A stretch of DNA of 64,000 nt from assembly GCF_015207875.1 (NCBI RefSeq), contig NZ_JADEVZ010000002.1, forward strand, positions 124,001 to 188,000, given 5' to 3'. Source of the stretch: Dolichospermum sp. LEGE 00240. GTDB taxonomy: Bacteria > Cyanobacteriota > Cyanobacteriia > Cyanobacteriales > Nostocaceae. The position numbers were made by a program, and so were the translations under genes. The notes beneath the pieces were generated by a model. It saw only the letters and a program-made list of their open reading frames with translations. It did not search any database and was not told where the DNA came from. Positions 45,001 to 53,626 of the stretch are shown here, piece after piece (position 1 is the stretch's first letter; each line of letters opens with the position of its first letter).

Positions 45001-45219
45001 GAAACTGATAAAAACAAATTCATCTGTAGCTAATTTTTTTGGAATCTGTGCAATTACAGATGATTTGCCAATGCGTCGTTGACCATGTAATAAAATCAGG
45101 TTTACATTAGTTTGAAGACTATCATTAATAGTACCTAACAAATCGTCGCGTCCAAAAAATCTTTCTGGATCGCTAATCGCTGTACCTACTATGTAAGGAT
45201 TTGGAGGAAAATTAGGCAT
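42082..45219 (-). CDS. AAA-type ATPase-TPR-LivK-like fusion (paralogue 1)
   Basis: A 1045-aa protein with the same plan as its downstream neighbour. It has Walker A GQRRIGKS (residues 46-53), LLWDEFDVL as Walker B, a TPR block that the paralogue lacks (about 390-535; NPNNFTTVMSLAEEYLKIGQ and repeats), a membrane helix (about 584-606), and a type I ligand-binding domain (about 675-1035). The C-terminal halves of the two proteins are very similar, the N-terminal ATPases less so. This implies duplication followed by domain gain or loss. It is first in the two-gene unit. Confidence 0.82.
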   Translation of the reverse strand: MPNFPPNPYIVGTAISDPERFFGRDDLLGTINDSLQTNVNLILLHGQRRIGKSSVIAQIPKKLATDEFVFISFDFQCTVNSSHQEIIRLIAIGIIERLETNEEILTHLAENISTNIEIFYLEFLPTVYQQLGNKKLVLLWDEFDVLTERDTELSTDGDNFCNYIRQLLEKDQKLFIIPIVGRNISKLPKLVSSLRPGASKEIGLLDKNHTKELIIKPAEKFLRYKEEAIEAIFQLSAGHPYVTQCICSAIYNLARDSYKRTNVLPQSINGHHVESIVDKAIELAEGGLDWFWGGLTTKQQVIFAAAAEAQNIAIQENKAIQTPLMLLRSYGIVSADYLIKAYAELDEYGFLDDTQCRVKIELVRRWLVKTHKLKDEISTLEKVDEEVVNKLLSAANELRGINNELALQIYEEALQNNPNNFTTVMSLAEEYLKIGQLNQAHELYKRAYQFYSINHKQESVFSSLLNLAKKYSDEENFEQALEIHTLAYDIDKESSKDAFIEIAEDYGHQLIVKRKWAEAEEQFESVLEIDPQRKISRQRLEEIQSYKSKTNLNVGDTNYVPVSKPSGTISRWLNRGSILIASCGLAGIIVLGAGISQVFKTCPTGERKESGVFCVVDNSRISRGDRTFFPEINNTFRDKGIQAFQQGNYPQATNLFQKAVKANQNDPEVLIYYNNSLARQQGSPFTLAVVVPLDKNTTTDTAKEILRGVAQAQNQFNQNKGLNGRLVEIVIANDSNKEKAKEVAQELIKDSSILGVVGHKPSDATQAALPEYAKAKLAVISPTSTSILLSNPVFFRAVYSDESAGKKLAEYAYKSLKLKKAVVFGNPNSSYSNSIREIFTNQFEKLGGEVVHKPLIDLTASTFDAEKEVAKSVYGDNAEAALLFPDTQSVEIAFKIAKEITKRNETLKTQNPPRPELKMLAGDTLYQDETLSNGGKNVEGLIIAVPWFRGISQAQSFAKKADKQWGGDISWRTATSFDATLVLIKALSNNPSRSTVLGRLENVSLAANETSGYPLKFTPQRERQGESILVEIKASKFEQIDPVKP

Positions 45220-45318
45220 TTTTTATTTTCTCGCAATCTATAAATTTAATTTCAAATCAATCATTAGCTATAAACTTAGTAGAGAAGTTTATTTTAACTT
45301 CTCCATCCAAATAAATGT

Positions 45319-46584
45319 TCATCCAGGAAATACTGGTACTACCTTGACAATCCAATCCAGGAAAGATTTTACTTGATCTGGATTTTTTCCTAACCAAGCA
45401 ACTACTTCTTTAACTTGGTTTACTTGTCCATGACTAATCAGATTCATAAATTCTTTTTCTCTATCTCTGATTGATTGTTCTGGAGTCTGCAAAATCTCCT
45501 GAATTACCCATTTTTTCATAAGTAATGAAGTGAAAGAGTAAAATTTTTCGGGTTCTGTAGAATTGGAAGTAATTACACCCTGTTCTTCTAACTTGATTAA
45601 AGATCGTTCATGTTGTGTAAGAATGCGGCCAATCCCACTTAATTTAAATTTTATCTCCTTTATATGACCTTCCATATCTAATAAAGCTATCAGCATCAAC
45701 AAAACTTGCTCTTTGGGATTGCATCTATGCCAAATTGTTTTGAAAATCTGTTGAGTATCTCTTTCAAAATTCTCAGCAAATGATTTAATATCGGCATTAC
45801 TCCCAGGCTGTAGTTCTCTATATAGAAAAAACCCAGCGGTTTGGACTAACATTGGATGTCCACCGGTGATATTCATGATTTCACCCCGTAGTGTGGGTGG
45901 TCTAATAATATTTAATAGTTGAACTAAATCCTTAGTAGTAAACAATTTCAGAGATTGAAACAAATAGTGATTGTACCAAGGAGAAGCATTGGGGTTAAGC
46001 TTAGGACCTAATTCACTGAGGCGTTGGAGTGAAGCCACAATCATTGAGAGGTATTGACTTTCTTCCGCATGAACCGCTAAACTACGACACTGAGCTAAAA
46101 ATGTTTCCATTTCTGTTTCCGTGTACTGATCGTTTGGTATCAATGCTGCATCAAAATTATCTACCAACAATACTAAAAACTTATCTTTTTTAGCCAATTT
46201 CCGTAATGCTTGGCGCAGACTATCATTTGTCGCCGATTTTTCAAGTAATGGCTTGATTTCAGCTTGTAGTTTTGGTTCACTGTCTAATTTATTGTGCAGC
46301 AGATTTAAAGCTTCTCGCCAAAAACCACTAGAAGTGAAGGGAGTGAGACTTTGACAATCTAGGATGACAGCGATACCTTGAGATGGATCTAATCCATATT
46401 CTTGCCATGTTTCCTCAGAAGCCAATTTCTGCAAAAATGAAGACTTACCCATTCCTGGACCACCCCAAATGGCGAAATGGCTGCGGTTATGGATTTGGTC
46501 AAAAGCATAGTTAATTTCTGATGTCCGTCCTATGAAACTTTCTGGGAGAACTGGTTTTCCAGGAAAAAAAGGATTGGAAGACAT
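45319..46584 (-). CDS. ORC/STAND-like AAA ATPase, 421 aa
   Basis: A P-loop ATPase: FIGRTSEINYAF (sensor of the ORC/STAND type), Walker A GGPGMGKSS (residues 41-49), Walker B FLVLLVDNFDAAL and ITGGHPMLVQTAGF, then a winged-helix-like C-terminal part (about 290-365) and an acidic tail. There is no membrane segment. It is 100 bp upstream of the two ATPase-receptor fusions in the same direction, so the three may act together. Its start faces the Rieske oxygenase gene across 96 bp. Confidence 0.72.
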   Translation of the reverse strand: MSSNPFFPGKPVLPESFIGRTSEINYAFDQIHNRSHFAIWGGPGMGKSSFLQKLASEETWQEYGLDPSQGIAVILDCQSLTPFTSSGFWREALNLLHNKLDSEPKLQAEIKPLLEKSATNDSLRQALRKLAKKDKFLVLLVDNFDAALIPNDQYTETEMETFLAQCRSLAVHAEESQYLSMIVASLQRLSELGPKLNPNASPWYNHYLFQSLKLFTTKDLVQLLNIIRPPTLRGEIMNITGGHPMLVQTAGFFLYRELQPGSNADIKSFAENFERDTQQIFKTIWHRCNPKEQVLLMLIALLDMEGHIKEIKFKLSGIGRILTQHERSLIKLEEQGVITSNSTEPEKFYSFTSLLMKKWVIQEILQTPEQSIRDREKEFMNLISHGQVNQVKEVVAWLGKNPDQVKSFLDWIVKVVPVFPG

Positions 46585-46680
46585 AGTAAATTTATTTCTG
46601 AAGACGGCGAAAAGAGCAGATTTTACTGATAACGTCAGTATACTATCAGTAGTGTACTTGTTTTATCTCTTAGAAGCAAT

Positions 46681-48012
46681 ATGCAATCTGAATTTAATTT
46701 CTTTCAGCACTGGTATCCACTCATACCAATCGAAGATATTGATCCCCAGCGACCAACATCCCTCACTTTACTGGGAATGCGCTTGGTGATTTGGAAACCC
46801 AGTAACTCAGAAACCTATCGGGTATTTTTAGATCAATGTCCCCACCGTCTCGCACCATTAAGCGAAGGTAGAATAGAAACTAAAACAGGTAACTTAATGT
46901 GTAGTTATCACGGTTGGGAATTTAATGAAAATGGTATTTGTCAGCGCGTTCCCCAAGCAGAAAACCCAGAAATTATTGCCAAAAATAAAGAAAATTTTTG
47001 TGTTGTTTCCTTTCCAGTCCGTCAACAACAGGAACTACTTTGGGTGTGGCCAGATCAAAAAACAGCAGCAATAGCAGAAAATACACCTTTACCATTATCA
47101 CCACAAATAGATGCAGAAAAAGGATTTGTGTGGTCGAATTATGTTCGTGATTTGGAATACGATTGGCAAACATTAATAGAAAATGTTGCAGATCCTAGTC
47201 ATGTTCCTTTTTCTCATCATGGAGTTCAAGGTAATAGAGAAAAAGCTAGACCTATACCTCTTAATATAGTCAAATCAACCATTAATTTAATTGAAGTAAA
47301 TATCGAAAGAGGTTTACCCACAACCATTACATTTGAACCACCTTGTAGATTAGAATATGCCATTAATCTTGGTAATACTGGCAAAAAATTAGGTTTACTG
47401 GTTTATGCTATTCCTGTATCTCCTGGTAAATCAAGAATCGTTGCTCAATTTTCTCGCAATTTTGCTAAGACCTTACATCGCTTGATTCCTCGTTGGTGGA
47501 ATCATATTCATGAAAGAAATCTAGTATTAGATGGGGATATGATGCTACTAAATCAGCAAGAGTATTTATTACAGAAGAAACAATTACATGAAAGTTGGAA
47601 AACTGCTTATAAGTTACCAACAAATGCTGATAAATTAGTAATTGAATTTCGCAATTGGTTTGATAAATATTGTCAGGGTAAATTACCTTGGCATGAAGTA
47701 GGAATTAATGTGAGTGAACCTGCACCTATTAATGATAATCATGGGGAAATGTTGAATAGATATAAACAACATACCCAACATTGTAGTAGTTGTCGAACCG
47801 CAGTTAAAAATCTAGAAAGGTTGCAAATAGGACTTTTAGTATATTTTGTAATTGTTATATCTGGAGTAGCTGTATTACCAGATCATTGGCGGTTACAGTT
47901 AGGTTTGCCACTGGTAATTACTGCACTTTTAGGTTTAGGAGCTTACAGTTGGCTAAAATTTTCGCTCATTCCTAAATTCTACTTTGTAGATTACATCCAC
48001 GCAGAGAAATAA
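46681..48012 (+). CDS. Rieske oxygenase of the pheophorbide a oxygenase (PaO) family
   Basis: The Rieske [2Fe-2S] ligands are CPH (Cys53, His55) and CSYH (Cys74, His77). The mononuclear iron motif is NVADPSHVPFSHHG (about residues 168-181). The C-terminal part holds the family's CxxC (HCSSC, about 380) and two membrane helices (about 392-430). PaO-like enzymes act on chlorophyll breakdown products or related tetrapyrroles; the exact substrate is not readable. At 443 aa it is a typical length. Confidence 0.87.
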   Translation: MQSEFNFFQHWYPLIPIEDIDPQRPTSLTLLGMRLVIWKPSNSETYRVFLDQCPHRLAPLSEGRIETKTGNLMCSYHGWEFNENGICQRVPQAENPEIIAKNKENFCVVSFPVRQQQELLWVWPDQKTAAIAENTPLPLSPQIDAEKGFVWSNYVRDLEYDWQTLIENVADPSHVPFSHHGVQGNREKARPIPLNIVKSTINLIEVNIERGLPTTITFEPPCRLEYAINLGNTGKKLGLLVYAIPVSPGKSRIVAQFSRNFAKTLHRLIPRWWNHIHERNLVLDGDMMLLNQQEYLLQKKQLHESWKTAYKLPTNADKLVIEFRNWFDKYCQGKLPWHEVGINVSEPAPINDNHGEMLNRYKQHTQHCSSCRTAVKNLERLQIGLLVYFVIVISGVAVLPDHWRLQLGLPLVITALLGLGAYSWLKFSLIPKFYFVDYIHAEK

Positions 48013-48039
48013 ACAATTCAAAAATAAAAAATGAATCAA

Positions 48040-48085
48040 TAATAATATCTTACCAATTATCAATTACCAATCACCCATTACCCAT
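48040..48085. repeat. Heptanucleotide repeat (CCAATTA/CCCATTA)
   Basis: CCAATTATCAATTACCAATCACCCATTA-type heptamers lie between convergent oxygenase and J-protein genes, the same family as in gcvP. Confidence 0.75.
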
Positions 48086-48087
48086 TA

Positions 48088-48669
48088 CTAAAGCTTCAAT
48101 TCCAAACGTTGAAAATCTTGCTGAATTTCAGACCATAAAGCTTTATTGTACGGATCAGTTTTTAAGGCTTTTTTCAGATAAATTCTGGCTTTTGGGAGTT
48201 GTTTTTCCGTAATTAAGGCTCGTCCCCAGATTTGATAAGCGATCGCCAACCATTGACGCACCTCCCCATCCCCCGGTAAACGCGCCACTAAAGCCTCTGC
48301 TAGAGCGATCGCCTGGGGAAACCTTTTTTCCTGTAAAAATCGCTGTAACTGTTCATAAGTCTTCCACTTTAACCGCTGTTCAATCTCCTCCAAATTTGGT
48401 GGATGGGGTGTAACCATTGTTTTTGGTGCTGCTGGTTGAGTTTGCACCTCCGTAGCACTAGTCCTTGGCTTAATTTCCTCCGGTGGTAAAACCGTTTGCA
48501 GAAACTTATAAGCCTCAGTCACCGCAATAAACTTATCTTTCGCTCTGAGATCATCTGGGTTGATATCAGGATGATATTGCTGAACCAATCGGCGATAGGA
48601 CGCTTTCACATCAGCAAAAGAAACTCCCGACCTTAAACCCAATATCCGGTAATAATCTTCAAGATCCAT
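48088..48669 (-). CDS. J-domain (DnaJ-like) protein with TPR-like C-terminus
   Basis: The N-terminal J domain (DYYRILGLRSGVSFADVKAS, HPD at residues 33-35) would stimulate a DnaK ATPase. A proline-rich linker (about 75-95) and a helical region with TPR-like units (about 97-190; ARIYLKKALKTDPYN) follow. It lacks the G/F and zinc domains of DnaJ, so it is a specialised co-chaperone. 193 aa. Confidence 0.82.
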   Translation of the reverse strand: MDLEDYYRILGLRSGVSFADVKASYRRLVQQYHPDINPDDLRAKDKFIAVTEAYKFLQTVLPPEEIKPRTSATEVQTQPAAPKTMVTPHPPNLEEIEQRLKWKTYEQLQRFLQEKRFPQAIALAEALVARLPGDGEVRQWLAIAYQIWGRALITEKQLPKARIYLKKALKTDPYNKALWSEIQQDFQRLELKL

Positions 48670-48773
48670 GTTGCTTCATTTGACTTCAATTCAAAATTCA
48701 AAACTAAAAATTCAAACCGAGAAACTCAGACTTTTGAACCTTACATCTTGAATTTTGAATCATTTTCCCCTAT

Positions 48774-49367
48774 TTAAATCCGTTCTTCAATCACCCGATC
48801 AATTAAACCGTATTCCTTAGCTTCCTGAGCAGACATAAAAAAGTCACGATTCATGTCCTTCTCAATTTTCTCTAAAGATTGACCAGTATTATCAACATAA
48901 ATTTGATTTAACTGGTTACGAAGCCGCAAAATCTCCTGAGCCTCAATAGCGATATCGCTGGCCTGACCACGAGTTCCACCCGAAGGTTGATGAATCATAA
49001 TTCGGGAGTGAGGTAAAGCCATCCGCTTCCCCTTTGTCCCCGCAGCCAACAGAAAAGATCCCATGGAAGCAGCCAAACCGACACAAATTGTCACCACCTC
49101 AGACTTAATGTGTTGCATAGTGTCGTAAATCGCCAATCCTGCCGTCACCGAACCACCGGGAGAATTGATATACAAATAAATCGGCTTAGTTTGATCATCG
49201 GAATCTAAATAGAGTAAATAAGCGACAATCGCATTAGCGATACCATCATCTACTTCCTCCGTCAAAAAAATAATGCGCTCCCGAAATAGTCGATCTTCGA
49301 GATCGATCCATTGCTCATAGGTGCTACCGGGGAGACGATAAGGAACTTTGGGAATACCAATAGGCAT
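48774..49367 (-). CDS. clpP: ATP-dependent Clp protease proteolytic subunit ClpP
   Basis: A complete serine protease subunit: catalytic Ser101 in LAASMGS, His126 in [10 protein letters not shown], and Asp in the IEKDMNRD block (171-175). In cyanobacteria the corresponding subunit (ClpP3) forms a mixed core with ClpR, encoded nearby. At 197 aa it is of normal length. It is third in a leftward cluster of three clpP-like genes. Confidence 0.93.
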   Translation of the reverse strand: MPIGIPKVPYRLPGSTYEQWIDLEDRLFRERIIFLTEEVDDGIANAIVAYLLYLDSDDQTKPIYLYINSPGGSVTAGLAIYDTMQHIKSEVVTICVGLAASMGSFLLAAGTKGKRMALPHSRIMIHQPSGGTRGQASDIAIEAQEILRLRNQLNQIYVDNTGQSLEKIEKDMNRDFFMSAQEAKEYGLIDRVIEERI

Positions 49368-49453
49368 AGGACAATTTTAGTGAAGACTATGAAAATAGAA
49401 CTAGAGAATTTCCGTCAAAGTTAACAAGCCAGAATCCAAAATAAAAATCACAC

Positions 49454-50107
49454 TCAAATAGAGCTTGACAAATTCTTGGTACTTTCTAGCACCCGATCAA
49501 TTAGTCCGTATTCCTGCGCTTCCTGGGGAGTCATATAGAAAATACGTTCACTATCTTTCGAGATTTTTTCGGCTGTCTGTCCCGTATTTTGGGAAAAAAT
49601 ATCAAAAAGTATGTTTTTTTTCTGCAACACCTCTTCCGCATTCACTTGAATATCTGTTGCTTGACCCTGAGTCGCCACACTAAACTGAGTCAAGGCAATA
49701 TTGGCATGAGGTAAACTGAATCTTTTTCCCTTTGTCCCAGATGATAGAATCAATGCTGCCATACCCACTGCTTGACCCAAACAGATAGTAACAATTTCTG
49801 ACTTGATGTACTGGATTGTGTCATAAACCGACAAACAAGCCCTAATTGACATCATTCCCAAAGTTTCATCCATACCAGCCAGGACAGGATCACCCAAAGA
49901 ATTGATATAAAGGTAGATCGGTTTACTCTGATCCTCCGACTCCAGATACAGCATAGCAGACATCAGGGAATTAGCCAGAGTCGTATTCAGTGGGCGATTC
50001 AAGAAAAGAATCCGCTCCTGCGCCATCCGTTGATCAATACTGACCCACTGCCACTGGTTACCACCAGGGATGTTATAAGGAACTTTTAGTGATGAATCAA
50101 CAGCCAT
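49454..50107 (-). CDS. ClpP-like subunit without catalytic triad
   Basis: A 217-aa ClpP homologue. The serine position is Gly115 (GQAVGMAALIL) and the histidine position is Thr140 (NIALTQF), so it cannot cleave peptides. A segment after YINSLG is about 11 residues longer than in ClpP (GMDETLGMMSIRACLSVYD). It lies between ClpP and ClpR genes and may form part of a mixed ring. It is distinct from the ClpR at 50275. Confidence 0.85.
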   Translation of the reverse strand: MAVDSSLKVPYNIPGGNQWQWVSIDQRMAQERILFLNRPLNTTLANSLMSAMLYLESEDQSKPIYLYINSLGDPVLAGMDETLGMMSIRACLSVYDTIQYIKSEIVTICLGQAVGMAALILSSGTKGKRFSLPHANIALTQFSVATQGQATDIQVNAEEVLQKKNILFDIFSQNTGQTAEKISKDSERIFYMTPQEAQEYGLIDRVLESTKNLSSSI

Positions 50108-50152
50108 AGGGATAATTAGAAGAAATTAGAGATGATGAGAACCGATTTAACG

Positions 50153-50180
50153 TGAGTTCGGAGTTCGGAGTTCGGAGTTC
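50153..50180. repeat. Heptanucleotide repeat (GAGTTCG)n
   Basis: Four GAGTTCG heptamers lie between the two inactive clpP-like genes. A GAACTCACGT/ACGTGAGTTC inverted pair brackets 50150-50268. Confidence 0.7.
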
Positions 50181-50274
50181 AGTTTTATGATTTTTCAACG
50201 AGAGAATAAGGGTTTGAGACTCATACTTGGGGTGAGTTTTCCACAAATTATCGTCATGTCGAACTCACGTCAAT

Positions 50275-50964
50275 TTAAGCAATCATTGGTAAAGGTTTCG
50301 GCAGATCCTTCATGCTTTCGAGAACGCGATCAATTAATCCGTATTCCTTGGCTTGTTGGGGAGTCAAATAAAACATCCGCTCAGTGTCCTTGGCAATCTT
50401 TTCAGGAGACTGTCCAGTGTTTTGAGAGAAAATATCCAAGATAGCCGTTTTGTTAGCTAAGACTTCCTTGGCGTAAATTTGAATATCTGTTGCTTGACCT
50501 CTAGTCCCACTGCGAGGTTGATTCAGGACAATAGTGGCATGAGGTAAACTAGCTCGCTGACCCTTAGTTCCGGCAGATAGAATCAGTGCTGCTGTTCCCA
50601 ATGCCTGACCAATGCAAATTGTATGTACGGGTGTTTTGATATAGTTAATAGTATCACAGATGGCAAAAGCTTCCGTTTCGTAGCCGATCGCATCTCCCGT
50701 ATACCAAGATGTCCCCGTTGAATTGATGTAAAAGAAAATTGGCTTGTCGGGATTGTCAAACTTCAGATAAAGCAACTGAGCAATAATTAGCTTGGTTACA
50801 TCAACGCCCATTTGCCGTTTGTATTCATCTGCTGAAACTAAAGGCATTCCCAGATAGACAATTCGTTCTTTTAAAAGTAGAGAAGCTAAATCTGGTGGCG
50901 GTGTCCGGTAGGAACTGTCGCCGTAGTAAGAAGCTTGAACTGACTTGATGGGGGAATTTTCCAT
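50275..50964 (-). CDS. clpR: ClpR, inactive Clp protease subunit
   Basis: The N-terminus (MENSPIKSVQASYYGDSSYR, then PPPDLASLLLKERIVYLGMP) and YINSTGTSWYTGDAIGYETE match cyanobacterial ClpR. The catalytic Ser is Gly123 (GQALGTAALIL) and His is Asn148. ClpR assembles with ClpP3 in an essential ClpC-dependent protease. It is first of the three-gene cluster. 229 aa. Confidence 0.9.
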   Translation of the reverse strand: MENSPIKSVQASYYGDSSYRTPPPDLASLLLKERIVYLGMPLVSADEYKRQMGVDVTKLIIAQLLYLKFDNPDKPIFFYINSTGTSWYTGDAIGYETEAFAICDTINYIKTPVHTICIGQALGTAALILSAGTKGQRASLPHATIVLNQPRSGTRGQATDIQIYAKEVLANKTAILDIFSQNTGQSPEKIAKDTERMFYLTPQQAKEYGLIDRVLESMKDLPKPLPMIA

Positions 50965-51185
50965 AGCAACTGATGATCTGAGATTATGCCGTTAATGTAT
51001 TACATCCTAGCGCGATGCTCACCCAATTTAGGGTGCGGATTTCTCCCAGATAGTGAAAAAAGCTAAATTTTAAAATATTTGGGTCTTGAGTACCAATTAT
51101 GCCAAGCACAGCACAATTCAAGCAGTAGGGGCGCAGGGTCTGCGCCCTCAATTGTATGGTATCCCACCAATAATCGCTATATCTC

Positions 51186-51764
51186 TCATGAAAAAATTGG
51201 TTGTAAATCTAAAATAAATCCTGGTAATACATCTTCTCCAGATAAACTTGTAGGAGATTCTAAAATTTCTATTTCCTGATTTGGGCGATAAATTTCTACT
51301 TGTTTATTTTTCGGATTAATTAACCAACCTAACCGCAAACCATTGGCGATATATTCTCGCATTTTGGCTTGAGTATCTGCTAAATCATCGCTCTCAGACA
51401 CCAATTCAATCACAAAATCAGGACATAAAGGCAGAAACCTTTTTCTTTGTTCTGGTGTAAGTGCATTCCATCTTTCCATCTTAATCCAAGACACATCAGG
51501 GGAACGGGTAGCACCATTAGGTAATTTAAAACCTGTGGAAGAATCAAAAGCTTTTCCTAAACCATTTTGGCGATTCCAATATCCTAAATCCAGACACATT
51601 TCAAAATTTCTATTTCCGGTTTCTCCTCCTGTGGGTGGCATGATACTTAATTCTCCTTGAGCCGATAATTCTAAACGTAAATCTTTATTAGCAGCGACCA
51701 TTTCCACAAATTTATCATCTGTGAATTTTAGTGATTCTGGTATTTGTAAAATTACAGCAGTCAT
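51186..51764 (-). CDS. Uma2 family (DUF820) nuclease-fold protein
   Basis: A 192-aa Uma2 protein with SIMPPTGGETGNRNFEM, RSPDVSWIKMERW and CPDFVIELVSESDDLADTQAK, holding the putative PD-(D/E)xK acids and lysine. It is the third member of the family in this window and is not close to the two in the dnd island. Its function is unknown. Confidence 0.85.
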   Translation of the reverse strand: MTAVILQIPESLKFTDDKFVEMVAANKDLRLELSAQGELSIMPPTGGETGNRNFEMCLDLGYWNRQNGLGKAFDSSTGFKLPNGATRSPDVSWIKMERWNALTPEQRKRFLPLCPDFVIELVSESDDLADTQAKMREYIANGLRLGWLINPKNKQVEIYRPNQEIEILESPTSLSGEDVLPGFILDLQPIFS

Positions 51765-51954
51765 GATTCATACCTCGTGACTAATCTCCGGTGAGGGAAG
51801 TTCTATTCTTCATTCAATAGGTAAGTGAACTTTGTTTGTGTAGTAGCGATCGCTAATTGCCGTTATTGTACTAAACTGTAAAAGTGTTCACAATTACCGC
51901 TATTATAATTCTTGAGGTGTTAGATCAAGAGTGTGGTAAACCAGGGGTAAGAAA

Positions 51955-53514
51955 ATGACAGAGAATCAAGGACAACTCCCGATTTTAGCTGGAAACAAAG
52001 GAAGATACCAACTTCTCAAACCTTTGGGAAAGGGCAGTTTTGGAGATACTTTTCTCGCTATTGACTTAGATACGATGAATCAACGCCATTGTGTTGTTAA
52101 GCGATTACGAATTGAGAGTCATCATTCTCCTGAAATCATTGCGGGGATTAAAAAAGCCTTTGAAAAGGAGGCTAAGGTTCTGGAAGATTTAGGAGTTAGA
52201 AGCGGTAACATTCCCTGCTTATATGATTATTTTTCCTTAACTGTAACTGACCCTCAACTCCATACCTCACAAGAGTTTTATTATTTAGTTCAACAATATA
52301 TCGAAGGTGAGGATCTAAGTAAAGAACTGGAACAACAAGGACGTTTCTCGGAAACCAAGGTTTTGGCTCTATTAAATAATATTTTACCTGTTTTGGAATT
52401 TATCCATAAAAATAACGTTATTCACCGGGATATTAAACCTAGTAATATTGTGCGCTCCCAAGCAAAAGCAGAAGATAACAAATTTTATTTAATTGACTTT
52501 GGAGCAGTTAAACAAGTAATTGAAGGTAAGATCTACACCACAGAAATATCTATGGTGTTTGGAACTCTTGCTTATGCTCCTTTAGAACAAATTAGAAAGA
52601 AAAAAGTTGATTATTCCAGTGATTTATATGCTTTGGCTGCTTCTTGTGTGGAATTATTAACAGGTGAGTTTCCAGAGGATTCCCGTGATGTTAATAATCT
52701 TTGGAATTGGCAAAAATATCCCCATATTAGTGAACATTTAGGTAAGATACTAAGGCGTATGCTCCAAGAAGATCCTTATTATAGATTCCAGTCAGCACGG
52801 GAAGTAATGGAAGCTCTAAATAAACGTGATGATCAACAAAAGGAATTAAAGCCGTCTAATGGGGATGAAAATAATGGTGGTGGTGAAAAGACAATAATTA
52901 TCTCTCCTTCCCAACCTCGATTTATTCAAGTTTTATTGATAACAGCAACTATTTTGACGACTGCTGGGGTTTTAATAGCTATTTACCGCCATCAAAATCA
53001 AGTCCCTCCAGGGGAAATTCAAACTATTCCTGGTCAACTATTTGAGGATAAACAATTTGGAATTGAGATCAAATATCCTCAAGACTGGAAGGCTGAAAAA
53101 CAACAATATAGTCCGATAACCGGGGGAACTATAGCCAAAATATCTCCTAATAGTTCCAGTTTGAATCTAGATGTAGGGTTATTTATCCGTGTGGTATTGA
53201 TAGAAAAATCCCAGTCTCTATCAGAGTATAATCTGGCTGCTATCGAACAAATTCAAAAATCTGTTAAAGACGTACAAATTCTCCAACAACAACCAATAAA
53301 AATAGATAATCGAGAGGGATATCAAATAGTTTATAGAGGTCAAGAGCAAATCGGTAACTTCAGGTTTAAAGTCATGGAAATTTGGACTATCAGTAATTCA
53401 AAAGTTTATATTCTGACCTATCGAGCCGAAGAAAAACTCTATGATCCCTTTCTTAAAGATGTAGAACAAACCATGATTAAGTCTTTTCATTTGCAGTCTA
53501 CTTTATTTTTATGA
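51955..53514 (+). CDS. Receptor-like serine/threonine protein kinase
   Basis: A 519-aa Hanks-type kinase. The glycine loop is GKGSFGDTFLAI (about residues 24-35), the catalytic loop HRDIKPSNI (about 158-166), DFGA of the metal site and APLEQ of the substrate site. One membrane helix (about 323-343) leads to an extracytoplasmic domain (about 360-515) with the PsbP/DcrB-like pattern FGIEIKYPQDWKAEK. It is followed by three secreted-protein genes in the same direction. Confidence 0.88.
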   Translation: MTENQGQLPILAGNKGRYQLLKPLGKGSFGDTFLAIDLDTMNQRHCVVKRLRIESHHSPEIIAGIKKAFEKEAKVLEDLGVRSGNIPCLYDYFSLTVTDPQLHTSQEFYYLVQQYIEGEDLSKELEQQGRFSETKVLALLNNILPVLEFIHKNNVIHRDIKPSNIVRSQAKAEDNKFYLIDFGAVKQVIEGKIYTTEISMVFGTLAYAPLEQIRKKKVDYSSDLYALAASCVELLTGEFPEDSRDVNNLWNWQKYPHISEHLGKILRRMLQEDPYYRFQSAREVMEALNKRDDQQKELKPSNGDENNGGGEKTIIISPSQPRFIQVLLITATILTTAGVLIAIYRHQNQVPPGEIQTIPGQLFEDKQFGIEIKYPQDWKAEKQQYSPITGGTIAKISPNSSSLNLDVGLFIRVVLIEKSQSLSEYNLAAIEQIQKSVKDVQILQQQPIKIDNREGYQIVYRGQEQIGNFRFKVMEIWTISNSKVYILTYRAEEKLYDPFLKDVEQTMIKSFHLQSTLFL

Positions 53515-53626
53515 GGGACAGCCCAGTAATATACCTTGCCAGTTGACATTTGCACACTAGTTATATTAACGTAGGATTGATTCAACTTATAAGCTTTTTG
53601 TAACCCTCTTAATAACCTGATTTCTT

